Shown: one piece after another, positions 28,337 to 35,327 of the stretch
Layout: each line of letters begins with the position of its first letter
How positions within the stretch are numbered: the first letter of the stretch is position 1
Source: Kiloniellales bacterium
GTDB taxonomy: Bacteria; Pseudomonadota; Alphaproteobacteria; Kiloniellales; JAKSDN01
Assembly (NCBI GenBank): GCA_028280455.1
Contig: JANQLT010000131.1
Coordinates: forward strand, 1-35,327
Length of the DNA stretch: 35,327 bases
Direction: 5' to 3'
Program-made: the position numbers and the translations under genes
The notes under the pieces: generated by a model
What the model was told of the DNA's origin: nothing
Database searches by the model: none
The model's input: only the letters and a program-made list of their open reading frames with translations

Positions 28337-29119
28337 TCAGCGGCCCTTGAAGCCCGGGTCCTGCTTGGCCAGGAAGGCCTTGCGGCCGATCTCGAAGTCC
28401 TCGGTGTCGTAGCAGGCATAGCCTTCGTCCAGCTCGGCCTCGCTCAGCGGCGTGGGCTCTGCCATACGGGCGAGGAACCTCTTGTGCCAGCGGTGCACCA
28501 GGGGCGCGCCCGCGGCGATGCGCCGGGCGGTGGCATAGGCCTCGGCTTCGACCTCCTGGTCCTCGACGATGCGGGTGACCAGGCCCTTGTCCTTGGCCTC
28601 CTCGGCGCCGAAGACCCGCGCCTCGAGCAGCAGCTCCAGGGTCGCCGCGCGGCCGACCAGCGCGTTCAGCCCGGCCAGCTCCGGGTAGGCCATGACCAGG
28701 CCGAGGCGGCTGATCGGCACGCCGAAGCGGCTCGAGGCGCCGCAGATCCGAAGATCGCAGAGCGCCGCGATCTCCAGGCCGCCGCCGACGCAGATGCCCT
28801 CGATCAGCGCCACGCTGGGATGCCGGAAGTCGCGCAAGGCGGTCAGGCTGCGGTGCATGACCGCGCCGTAGGCCCGGCCCTGCTCGCGGTTCGCCCGCTC
28901 GGTCTCGAACTCGCCGATGTCGTTGCCGGGCGAGAAGGCCCGGCCGCCGGCGCCGCGCAGCACCAGGCAGCGCAGATCCTCCTCGCCGTCGAGCGCCAGC
29001 AGGGCGTCGCCCAGGGCGCCCCACATGGCCTTGGTCAGGGCGTTGAGCTTGGCCGGCCGGTTGAGCACGACAGTGACGATGCCGGCCTCGCCGCGCTCGA
29101 TCAGGATCTCCTCGGCCAT
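28337..29119 (-). CDS. Enoyl-CoA hydratase/isomerase family protein
   Basis: 260 residues, a complete crotonase fold. The first oxyanion-hole segment is GRAFSPGNDIGEF (60-71) and the second is GICVGGGLEIAALCD (108-122). One catalytic glutamate is present at 116 (GGGLEIA). The second, normally in FGxPEVxLG, is replaced: the sequence reads RFGVPISRLG with Ile136 at that site. This suggests an isomerase, decarboxylase or hydrolase variant, not a standard hydratase. The start ATG at 29119 has GGAGG upstream that merges with a run of 12 G on the coding strand (29141-29130). It is the first gene of the operon with the CoA-transferase and GGT-family protein. Confidence 0.94.
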   Translation of the reverse strand: MAEEILIERGEAGIVTVVLNRPAKLNALTKAMWGALGDALLALDGEEDLRCLVLRGAGGRAFSPGNDIGEFETERANREQGRAYGAVMHRSLTALRDFRHPSVALIEGICVGGGLEIAALCDLRICGASSRFGVPISRLGLVMAYPELAGLNALVGRAATLELLLEARVFGAEEAKDKGLVTRIVEDQEVEAEAYATARRIAAGAPLVHRWHKRFLARMAEPTPLSEAELDEGYACYDTEDFEIGRKAFLAKQDPGFKGR

Positions 29120-29129
29120 GACGCTGCCT

Positions 29130-29141
29130 CCCCCCCCCCCC
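29130..29141 (-). repeat. G12 homopolymer abutting the Shine-Dalgarno of the CoA operon
   Basis: Twelve C on the plus strand (12 G on the coding minus strand) run directly into GAGG, ten bases before the ATG at 29119. Such a tract can slip at replication and change the ribosome-binding spacing or the promoter. A sequencing-length error is also possible. Confidence 0.9.
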
Positions 29142-29204
29142 GGGCTCCTTGTCGCGCGGCCCTTTGCGGCTTGCTCCGGGCAACGGCTTTTGATTCAGTG
29201 GACT

Positions 29205-29483
29205 ATGCCCAGCGTCCCGCGACCCGCAAGGCCGATCCGCGCCGCCCGCGCTACCGGCGCCGCGATCGCCCTGCCGCTGCTCGCCGGCCTCGCGGGCTGC
29301 GGCGGCGGCGAGCCGATGGCCGAGCCGGCGCCGCCGGAGCCGGCCGCGATCGAGCTGGTCATCCCGCCGGCGCCGAAGAGCGCCAACCCCCCATCGAGCT
29401 TCTCGCTGGTGGTCGACGAGGCGATCCGCCGCAAGAAGGTGATCGAGCGCCTGAAGCAGATCCTGAGGGAAAGCGAGCCCTAG
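29205..29483 (+). CDS. Small hypothetical lipoprotein
   Basis: 92 residues. Arg-rich N-terminus, hydrophobic stretch and lipobox LAGC (Cys at about residue 32, in LLAGLAGCGGGEP) mark a lipoprotein signal. The mature part is Pro/Ala-rich and then a charged helix (VVDEAIRRKKVIERLKQILR). I recognise no family. The ATG at 29205 is the first that precedes the signal sequence. It is divergent from the CoA operon and is followed by a 230-bp gap before the adenylate cyclase. No function is proposed. Confidence 0.7.
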   Translation: MPSVPRPARPIRAARATGAAIALPLLAGLAGCGGGEPMAEPAPPEPAAIELVIPPAPKSANPPSSFSLVVDEAIRRKKVIERLKQILRESEP

Positions 29484-29721
29484 GAACGGTCGGAACTTGC
29501 CCGGCTAGATAGAACAACAGGTTAGCAGCTACCCCTTGAGCTGCAGGCCGCGCCGTGACTCACCGTAACAAACTGCTAAGCGGTTGAGAAAGAGCGCACA
29601 TTCCATCCGACGGCGGTTGATCGCAGGTCGCGGGCCGGACGATGCCCTGGGGCCGACCAAGAGAGCATCGCAGGCGCGGCGCGACAGCGGCAACGGCCGG
29701 GTCACCCGAGGAGGAATGTTC

Positions 29722-31668
29722 GTGTCGCTGAAACCCGATTTCTCACGCAATCGCCCGCTTCAGGTCATCGCGGGGCAAGACCTGCTTCCGGACGAGGAAC
29801 GGCGTCTTGCCGCGATTCTGGCGGCCGACGTGGTCGGTTTCAGCAGCCTGATGGATGCCGACGAGCCGCAAACATTCGCGAACATCAAGCGCCTCTTCAA
29901 CGAAGTCATCGAGCCTCAGGTCCATCAGCACAAGGGTCGCGTCTTCAAGCAGCTCGGCGACGGCTTCCTGGTGGAGTTCGCCAGCGTCGTGAACGCCGTT
30001 CGCTGCGCCATCGCCATTCAAACGGAGATGTCGGTCTGGCGCGGCGTCAAAGACGCCAGCCTGCAGCTTCGAATCGGCGTCAACCTCGGCGACATCATCG
30101 TCGACGGCGACGACGTCTACGGCTCGGGAGTCAACCTCGCCTCGCGGCTCGAGGCCATGGCCGAGCCCGGGGGCATCTGCGTCACCGCACAGGCCTACGA
30201 TCAGCTTCGCTCCGTTTTGGACGCCGCCTACGAAGACATCGGCGAGCAGACCTTCAAGAACATCGCGGAGCCGGTTCGTGTCTACAAGGTGAATGCCTCG
30301 AACGAGCCCGGCGCGGCAAGCCGTGTCCGGCGGATCCGCAGATGGAAACCTCTTCCCTTTCAGAAGGCCATCGTCGCTGCGATGGCACTTGTCGTCGTCG
30401 GAATTTCAGCCTGGTTCGTGCATGACCGGATATCGGGCCCGAACGACGCGGCCGAGGCTAGGGACCGGCTCGCGGTCGCCGTCCGGTCCTTTCAGGCCGT
30501 TGCCAACGACAGAAAGGCGCTTCTGGTCAGCGAGGGCCTGACGGAAGACATCGTCACCGCCTTGTCGCGCGTTCCGGAGCTGCACGTCGCCGATCGAAAC
30601 CTGGTCCGCGAGAGCGAAAGCGAGGGCGCGGACTCGCGCAGCCTCGCCGCCGCGCTCGGCGTCAGCCACTTCCTCGAGGGCAGTATCGAGAGCCGGGGCG
30701 AGAAGCTCCGGATCAACGTGCGCCTGGTCGACGCCAAGACCGGCAGCAACATCTGGGCGCAGCGCTACGACCGCGATAGCGATCAGCTTTTCGTCATGCG
30801 CGATGAGATCACCCTGAATGTGATCAGCTCGCTGCATATCGAGCTGCTCGACGGGCAGTTCAGCGCCCTGACGCGAAAGTCGACCACCAACCTCGAGGCC
30901 TGGCTGTTGCACCGCGAGGCGCTGGAGCACGCGTTCAAATTCACCCGATCGGAGAACGAGATCGCGAAGCACATGCTGGAGGAAGCCACAAAGCTCGATC
31001 CCGATTTCGTCATCGCCCTGGTCGAATTGGGATGGCGGCACGTGCACGACGCAGACAGTGGCTGGACCGCCTCCCGATCGGAGTCTCTCGCCATCGCCGA
31101 GGAGATCGCCCAGGAAGCGAATGCCATAGATCCGGAGAATCCCTCCGTCTACGCTCTCATCGCCGGCATTCGCCTCTTGAGCGGTGACTATGAAGGGAGC
31201 GTGGCCGCGGCCACGAGGGCTGCGGAGATCGCGCCTCAAAGCGCCGACGTGATGGCAACCTACGCCTGGGCCCTGGCCTACTCCGGCCACTACCCGGAAG
31301 CCATCGTCGCCGGGCAGCAGTCGCTGGAGCTCGCCCCCTGGTACCCCGAGTGGTACCACATCGCGCTGGCCAAAGCGCTTCACCTCGAGGGTCGAGCCGC
31401 CGAAGCCGTCGTCCACCATCGTGCCTACCTGGAACGCAGTCCCAAGGGTCGCAGGGCTGCCGCCACGCATCTGAACCTCGCCGTCATCTACGCCGAGCAA
31501 GGCGACAGCGACCGCGCGCGCGAGCACATCCGTCAAGCCCGGCAGGCGGCACCCGACGTCACCCTCGGCGACTACGAGGCCTGGTCGCACCTGAAGGACA
31601 AGGCCTATTTGCGGCGCTTCGTCGAGCAGATCAGGTCACTGGAGCAAGGCGACGTTCGGACACAATGA
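29722..31668 (+). CDS. Class III adenylate cyclase with membrane anchor and TPR sensor half
   Basis: 648 residues. Residues ~28-190 form a class III cyclase domain: metal ligands Asp36 (LAADVVGFSSL) and Asp80 (FKQLGDGFLVEF), Lys76 and Asp131 consistent with ATP specificity, and Asn138/Arg142 in YGSGVNLASRLE for transition-state binding. All essential residues are present, so it should make cAMP. One transmembrane helix (about 216-233) precedes a TolB/FlgO-like domain (about 245-380; SEGLTEDIVTALSRVPELHV, LGVSHFLEGSIE, NIWAQRYDRD) and several TPR-like helices to the C-terminus. The C-terminal half would be periplasmic. The GTG at 29722 is preferred because GGAGG sits seven bases upstream; the ATG at 29716 would be too close. 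A similar cyclase-TPR architecture is common in Rhizobiales and Rhodospirillales. Confidence 0.92.
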   Translation: MSLKPDFSRNRPLQVIAGQDLLPDEERRLAAILAADVVGFSSLMDADEPQTFANIKRLFNEVIEPQVHQHKGRVFKQLGDGFLVEFASVVNAVRCAIAIQTEMSVWRGVKDASLQLRIGVNLGDIIVDGDDVYGSGVNLASRLEAMAEPGGICVTAQAYDQLRSVLDAAYEDIGEQTFKNIAEPVRVYKVNASNEPGAASRVRRIRRWKPLPFQKAIVAAMALVVVGISAWFVHDRISGPNDAAEARDRLAVAVRSFQAVANDRKALLVSEGLTEDIVTALSRVPELHVADRNLVRESESEGADSRSLAAALGVSHFLEGSIESRGEKLRINVRLVDAKTGSNIWAQRYDRDSDQLFVMRDEITLNVISSLHIELLDGQFSALTRKSTTNLEAWLLHREALEHAFKFTRSENEIAKHMLEEATKLDPDFVIALVELGWRHVHDADSGWTASRSESLAIAEEIAQEANAIDPENPSVYALIAGIRLLSGDYEGSVAAATRAAEIAPQSADVMATYAWALAYSGHYPEAIVAGQQSLELAPWYPEWYHIALAKALHLEGRAAEAVVHHRAYLERSPKGRRAAATHLNLAVIYAEQGDSDRAREHIRQARQAAPDVTLGDYEAWSHLKDKAYLRRFVEQIRSLEQGDVRTQ

Positions 31669-31704
31669 CCGTCGCCATCTGCAGATCTTAGCCAACGTGA
31701 TACA

Positions 31705-31736
31705 TGCGGCTGCCTGTCTTGCAGCCTTGGCCGCAG
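31705..31736 (+). terminator. Hairpin after the adenylate cyclase gene
   Basis: GGCTGC (31708-31713) pairs perfectly with GCAGCC (31721-31726), with flanking GCGGC/CCGC pairing. It lies 37 bp past the cyclase stop and has no U-run, so it is a candidate rho-assisted or transcript-stabilising stem, not a strong terminator. Confidence 0.35.
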
Positions 31737-31901
31737 CGAAATTGTAATGATTGAGTATCGCAGGCGGCGAGCTATCTTGGCGAATAGCGACATACGACGG
31801 TTGATTTCCTGAAAGCTATATAACTAATGGCAAGAGCAACAAGAGCTTAGCCCACTATCTTGCCCGGACCGAATGTCCCTTGATCAGTCCTTGAATCGGC
31901 C

Positions 31902-31928
31902 TTGTGACGTTTTTTTTCGCCCTATACG
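31902..31928 (+). promoter_or_regulatory. Possible promoter of the PEP-CTERM gene
   Basis: TTGTGA (31902-31907) and TATACG (31923-31928) are separated by 15 bp and include a run of eight T. They lie in the AT-richer 417-bp gap (31669-32085) that holds no other gene. Spacing is short of optimum, so this is tentative. Confidence 0.3.
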
Positions 31929-32085
31929 CTTAGTCTTGCAGTGCGATGGGGGCTTGCATGACGGCGGCAGGAGGCCGCCGAAACCAATCCTCCTTATCTT
32001 ACGCCAAGTGGCGGAAACGTTCTGGTCGCCGCACGGCCCTTGCGTCTCGCGAGTGCCTTGGAAAGAACCCTTGGGAGGTCCAGCT

Positions 32086-32703
32086 TTGAAACCCCTATCG
32101 CATTTGAGAAGCCTCGTGACCCCGGCGGCGCTGGCGCTCGCCGCGACCGTCCAAGTGGCGGCACTGGCGGGGCCAGCCCACGCGACCGTCATCTACGATT
32201 GGTCCGGCACCTGCACTGTCGGCTGCACCGGCACCGCTTCCGCGGAATTGACTTTGGCCCCCACCTACGTCCCCGGCACTCCGTTCGGGTCCGATTTCGT
32301 GAGCTTCGTTTTCAACGCCTCCGGCCCGGCTTTTTCGCTCTCCTTCCCACCCGTTTTCGCACTACCTCCGATCGGGGCTCTACCTCTCGTAAGCGGTCCG
32401 GCTCTAGCCAACGTGCTGATAACCGACGGATCCCTTCACGCGTTCAATTCACTCACGGACGGGCGTTGGTTTATGAATTCCCTGACCGAGAACCTTAGTG
32501 GCGTGGAGGGAACGTTCGTCCTGCGGACCGCCGCCGTCCCCGAGCCGGGCTCGCTGACGCTCTTCGCCTTCGCGCTGGGCGCGCTCGTATTCCTGCGTAA
32601 GCGCCGCAGGTGGGCAAACGTGGTTGCGAGCGCTGTCGCTTGGCGCTTCCGCTCGCGGTTTTGGTCTCCGGCCCGGCGCACGCCCGACTGCGCCATCGCC
32701 TGA
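32086..32703 (+). CDS. PEP-CTERM sorting domain-containing protein
   Basis: 205 residues. The start is a TTG at 32086: GGGAGG lies seven bases upstream and the resulting N-terminus MKPLSHLRSLVTPAALAL is a good signal peptide ending PAHA (cleavage about residue 33). The mature part is a Thr/Ser/Gly/Pro-rich domain with a CTVGC pair (43-47). The C-terminal sorting signal is VPEPGSLTLF (PEP at 152-154), a hydrophobic helix (157-170) and RKRRR (171-175). PEP-CTERM proteins are cut and anchored by exosortase and are usually surface or matrix proteins. Here a further 30 residues (176-205) follow the basic cluster, where most members stop. No exosortase gene is in the window. Confidence 0.85.
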   Translation: MKPLSHLRSLVTPAALALAATVQVAALAGPAHATVIYDWSGTCTVGCTGTASAELTLAPTYVPGTPFGSDFVSFVFNASGPAFSLSFPPVFALPPIGALPLVSGPALANVLITDGSLHAFNSLTDGRWFMNSLTENLSGVEGTFVLRTAAVPEPGSLTLFAFALGALVFLRKRRRWANVVASAVAWRFRSRFWSPARRTPDCAIA

Positions 32704-32714
32704 CGGTGGTCCCA

Positions 32715-32739
32715 GACCGCTCTGCCCCCAGAAGCGGTC
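32715..32739. terminator. Hairpin between the PEP-CTERM gene and folE (convergent)
   Basis: GACCGCT (32715-32721) and AGCGGTC (32733-32739) form a perfect 7-bp stem with an 11-base loop in the gap between two converging genes. No U-run follows on either strand; it is a weak candidate for shared termination. Confidence 0.35.
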
Positions 32740-32809
32740 ACGGATTTGCCTATATCGACGGTTTCCGAGTCCACGCTCTCTCCTGCAGACCCGGGCCGAC
32801 CGCCTGCCC

Positions 32810-33490
32810 TCAGACCTGCACGATCCGGCTGCCGCCCTCGCCGATCATCGAGAGGAACTCGCGGCGGGTGCGGGCGTCGCGGCGGAAGCCGCCGAGCATG
32901 CGGCTGGTCACCATCGAGGCGCCGGGCTTGTGGACGCCGCGGGTGGTCATGCACTGGTGGGTGCCCTCGATGACCACGGCCACGCCCTTGGGCTTGAGCA
33001 CCTCGTCGATGGTGTTGGCGATCTGCGCGGTCATCTTCTCCTGGATCTGCATGCGCCGGGCGTAGAGATCGACCAGCCGGGCCAGCTTGCTGACGCCGAC
33101 CACCCGGCGGTCCGGCAGGTAGCCGATATGCGCCTGGCCGATGATCGGCAGGATGTGATGCTCGCAGTGGGACTCGAAGCGGATGTCGCGCAGCAGCACC
33201 ATCTCGTCGTAGTTCTCGACCTCCTCGAAGGTCTTCTGCAGCAGGACGATGGGGTCCTCCTGGTAGCCGGAGAAGAGATCCTCGTAGGAGCGGACCACCC
33301 GGTCCGGGGTGCTGCGCAGGCCTTCGCGGTCCGGGTCGTCGCCGGCCCAGCGGATCAGGGTCCGCACGGCCGCGCAGGCCTCTTCCCGGCTCGGCCGCTC
33401 GTCCGACCCCGGCTGCCCCGGCTGCCCCGGACGATCGGCGGCCTTGAGGGTGCGGCTCTCCTGAAGCGAAACGGTCTTGTCTGCGGCCAT
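32810..33490 (-). CDS. folE: GTP cyclohydrolase I
   Basis: 226 residues. It converts GTP to 7,8-dihydroneopterin triphosphate, the first step of tetrahydrofolate synthesis (and of queuosine in many bacteria). Zinc ligands Cys109 and His112 (ESHCEHH) and Cys180 (GTHQCM) are present, with [15 protein letters not shown] and MTAQIANTI as further FolE-I signatures. The start ATG at 33490 ([11 protein letters not shown]) is favoured; the open frame runs ~45 codons further without similarity. The first ~30 residues are variable and Pro-rich. Its upstream 230 bp are shared with a divergent lipoprotein gene. It is alone on this strand. Confidence 0.97.
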   Translation of the reverse strand: MAADKTVSLQESRTLKAADRPGQPGQPGSDERPSREEACAAVRTLIRWAGDDPDREGLRSTPDRVVRSYEDLFSGYQEDPIVLLQKTFEEVENYDEMVLLRDIRFESHCEHHILPIIGQAHIGYLPDRRVVGVSKLARLVDLYARRMQIQEKMTAQIANTIDEVLKPKGVAVVIEGTHQCMTTRGVHKPGASMVTSRMLGGFRRDARTRREFLSMIGEGGSRIVQV

Positions 33491-33660
33491 CGGGCTGACT
33501 TTCCGGCAAAAGGCTGAAAAAGCGAAAGCGGAGACCCCATCGGCCACCGCCCGAACGCCAACTCTAGGGCCGCCGGCAGCCGACGGCAATGCGGCCCGCG
33601 AGGGCCCCCGAAGCCCCCAACGCAAGGGGGGACTTGCGAGCCCCCGATTTCGCCCTGGCC

Positions 33661-33689
33661 TTGACCCACCTAGCGGGCTGGACTATCCG
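33661..33689 (+). promoter_or_regulatory. Predicted sigma-70 promoter of the OmpA-like lipoprotein gene
   Basis: TTGACC (33661-33666), a 17-bp spacer and TATCCG (33684-33689) lie ~35 bp upstream of the lipoprotein start. The -35 box and spacing are near ideal. Confidence 0.6.
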
Positions 33690-33723
33690 ACTTCGGGCAG
33701 GCGTTAACCTTTGAGATCGGCGG

Positions 33724-34338
33724 ATGTTCAGGAAGAGCACGGTCAGTCGGTGGCGGCCGCGGGCGCGCGATGCGGGCCGGCGGGGCTTGCCGGCGGCGGG
33801 CCCGGTGGCGCTGCTCCTGCTGCTGAGCGCCTGCGGGCTCGACCCCTTCGCCGAGGAGCCGCCGACCGCCCGCCTGGCCGAAAGCGCCGCGCTGGCCAGC
33901 TTCCAGACCTACGCCATCCTCGAGCGCTCGCAGCGCCTGGCGGCGCGCGATGCCGAGCGCGCCGCGCGCGAGGCCGCGCCGGCGGAGAGCGCGAGCCTGC
34001 AGATGGCGGCCCTGCCGCCGAGCAGCGCCCCGGAGGTCGTCCTGCGCCTGAGCTTCGCCGAGAGCCGCGGCGCCCTGAGCCGCGAGTCCCAGGCCGACCT
34101 GGCGGCGCTCGGCGCCCAGCTCCAGCGCGAGCCCGGCCTGCCGATCAGGATCCTGGCCTACTGGAGCGCCGACGACGATGACGCCGCCCAGGCCAAGCTG
34201 CAGGCCCTCAAGAGGGCCATGCTGGTGCGCGAGTTCCTCGCCGACCAGGGCCTGGCCCGGGCCAAGATCGACTTCACCCGGATCGACGAGGCCGATCCGC
34301 CGCCCTGGATCGTCGACGTCGTGGCCGACCGCCGCTAG
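33724..34338 (+). CDS. Lipoprotein with weak OmpA-like C-terminal domain
   Basis: 204 residues. A basic N-terminus, hydrophobic stretch and lipobox (LLLLLSACGLDPF, Cys about 37) mark an exported lipoprotein. An Ala/Arg/Glu-rich helical region follows. The C-terminal ~85 residues (LRLSFAESRGALSRESQADL, then LPIRILAYWSADDDDAA and FLADQGLARAKIDFTRI) resemble an OmpA/MotB-type domain, in which the usual NxxLSxxRA peptidoglycan-binding core is poorly kept. The role is unknown; a wall- or envelope-associated function is inferred. The start is the ATG at 33724, behind a promoter-like site. Its stop TAG lies in the CTAG that begins repeat copy 2. Confidence 0.8.
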   Translation: MFRKSTVSRWRPRARDAGRRGLPAAGPVALLLLLSACGLDPFAEEPPTARLAESAALASFQTYAILERSQRLAARDAERAAREAAPAESASLQMAALPPSSAPEVVLRLSFAESRGALSRESQADLAALGAQLQREPGLPIRILAYWSADDDDAAQAKLQALKRAMLVREFLADQGLARAKIDFTRIDEADPPPWIVDVVADRR

Positions 34339-34603
34339 AGCGTTCCCTGCCTGGGTGGAACCGTCACCGCGCCGGCAATCCGGTGACGCTCCGGCGATCG
34401 CCCCTCATCGCCGCAGCCATCGACGTCGAAACGAACCGCCCTCTCACCCAGCTCCGGCTAAGCTCAGCCTTCGGCTTCGCTAAGCCTTCACGCCCTCTCC
34501 CCCGTCGGGGGAGAGGGATGCGCAGGCTTGGAGAGGCGCAGCCGAGCCTAGCCGGAGCTGGGTGAGGGGGCGGTTCGTTAAACTCTGGCAGCCGACCGCC
34601 GAT
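34337..34603. repeat. Long palindromic MITE-like repeat, copy 2
   Basis: It begins CTAG-AGCGTT at the preceding gene's stop codon and shares flanking sequence with copy 1 at 4218-4508 in the same orientation: GACGCTCCGGC and GAAACGAAC on the left, CGGTTCGTT and GACCG.CGAT on the right. The hairpin core (34439-34570, centred on 34505) matches copy 1 only when reversed: its left arm resembles copy 1's right arm and vice versa. The outer right end is diverged or truncated; no clear AACGCTCTAG remains. With the secA promoter and leader it accounts for the 420-bp gap before secA. Confidence 0.83.
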
Positions 34604-34676
34604 AGAGCGGATCGGATAGTGATCCCGGCCCGAAAGGCGCGGATTTCCAAGCCAAGCTGCCTCCCATGGCCCATCG

Positions 34677-34705
34677 TTGACAGGGCTCGGGGCGGGTCCT
34701 ATGTC
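34677..34705 (+). promoter_or_regulatory. Predicted sigma-70 promoter of secA
   Basis: TTGACA (34677-34682), a 17-bp spacer and TATGTC (34700-34705) lie ~55 bp upstream of secA. The -35 is a perfect consensus; the -10 keeps its key T and A positions only in part. Confidence 0.7.
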
Positions 34706-34758
34706 TGGTCCGAACCGCTAAGGCCGCCCCCGCTCCCCAAAGGCTCCGAGGACGCTCG

Positions 34759-35327
<569 letters not shown>

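Noticed and set aside
25561-28350. 929-codon plus-strand open frame opposite the GGT/CoA-transferase genes
   Set aside because: Shadow of two clear enzymes; the translation is Gly/Arg/Asp/Val/Leu-rich noise.
29484-29721. Possible promoter or small RNA before the adenylate cyclase
   Set aside because: TTGCCC and TAGATA are too closely spaced and other boxes do not pair; the CAGCT/AGCTG stem is only 5 bp.
32610-33065. Frame with a signal-peptide-like start (LALPLAVLVSGPAHA) overlapping the PEP-CTERM 3' end
   Set aside because: The segment after it has no conserved protein and lies opposite folE; the likeness is probably chance from Ala/Leu-rich codons.

Overview
The window is G+C-rich (roughly 70% by eye) chromosomal DNA from an alphaproteobacterium, most likely a Rhodospirillales/Kiloniellales-type lineage. 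This rests on the alphaproteobacterial families DUF4167 and DUF1178, the neighbourhood lysC - rodZ-like - ispG - hisS - prfA - prmC - DUF4167 - clpB, and the run mutT - argJ - periplasmic PPIase near secA. Genes are dense and many overlap by 1-4 bp. No rRNA, tRNA, CRISPR array, phage or transposase gene was seen.

Layout. 1-558 is the end of an M23 peptidase. It converges with clpB (560-3160, minus), which has a good-looking sigma-32 type promoter at 3297-3325. A MOSC protein follows, then a long palindromic repeat (4218-4508) and DUF4167. 5365-14190 is one long minus-strand block: lysC, a RodZ-like protein, ispG, hisS, a glutamyl-tRNA-reductase homologue, prfA and prmC. ubiG, a DUF1178 protein, a small methyltransferase, a nitrilase-family hydrolase, grxC and a ComF-type phosphoribosyltransferase run from 14349 to 18134. 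The plus-strand genes from 18249 to 20815 are an Asp/Asn beta-hydroxylase-like protein, an alpha/beta hydrolase and an NDUFAF5-like methyltransferase. The minus block 20838-24898 is mutT, argJ and two tandem SurA/parvulin-like foldases.

24899-34758 looks like accessory DNA lying between the foldases and secA, which are usually close neighbours in alphaproteobacteria. It holds an XRE/HigA-like antitoxin without a visible toxin, and a three-gene minus-strand operon (enoyl-CoA hydratase-like, CaiB/BaiF CoA-transferase, gamma-glutamyltransferase family) that starts beside a 12-base homopolymer. It also holds two lipoproteins, a class III adenylate cyclase with a TPR sensor half, a PEP-CTERM protein, folE and a second copy of the palindromic repeat. 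secA (34759 onward) is cut by the window end and has a near-consensus sigma-70 promoter.

Points most worth a second look: (1) a GluTR-like protein, in a lineage expected to make ALA by the C4 route, that departs from the family at conserved positions; (2) two copies of a ~270-290 bp palindromic element whose hairpin core is inverted relative to its flanks, each overlapping the stop codon of the gene it follows; (3) the G12 tract abutting the Shine-Dalgarno of the CoA operon, whose hydratase lacks one of the two usual catalytic glutamates; (4) the orphan antitoxin whose last codons resemble the 3' end of the adjacent GGT gene; (5) the PEP-CTERM protein with a TTG start and a 30-residue tail beyond the sorting signal. 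I did not find a clearly new multi-gene defence or mobile system.
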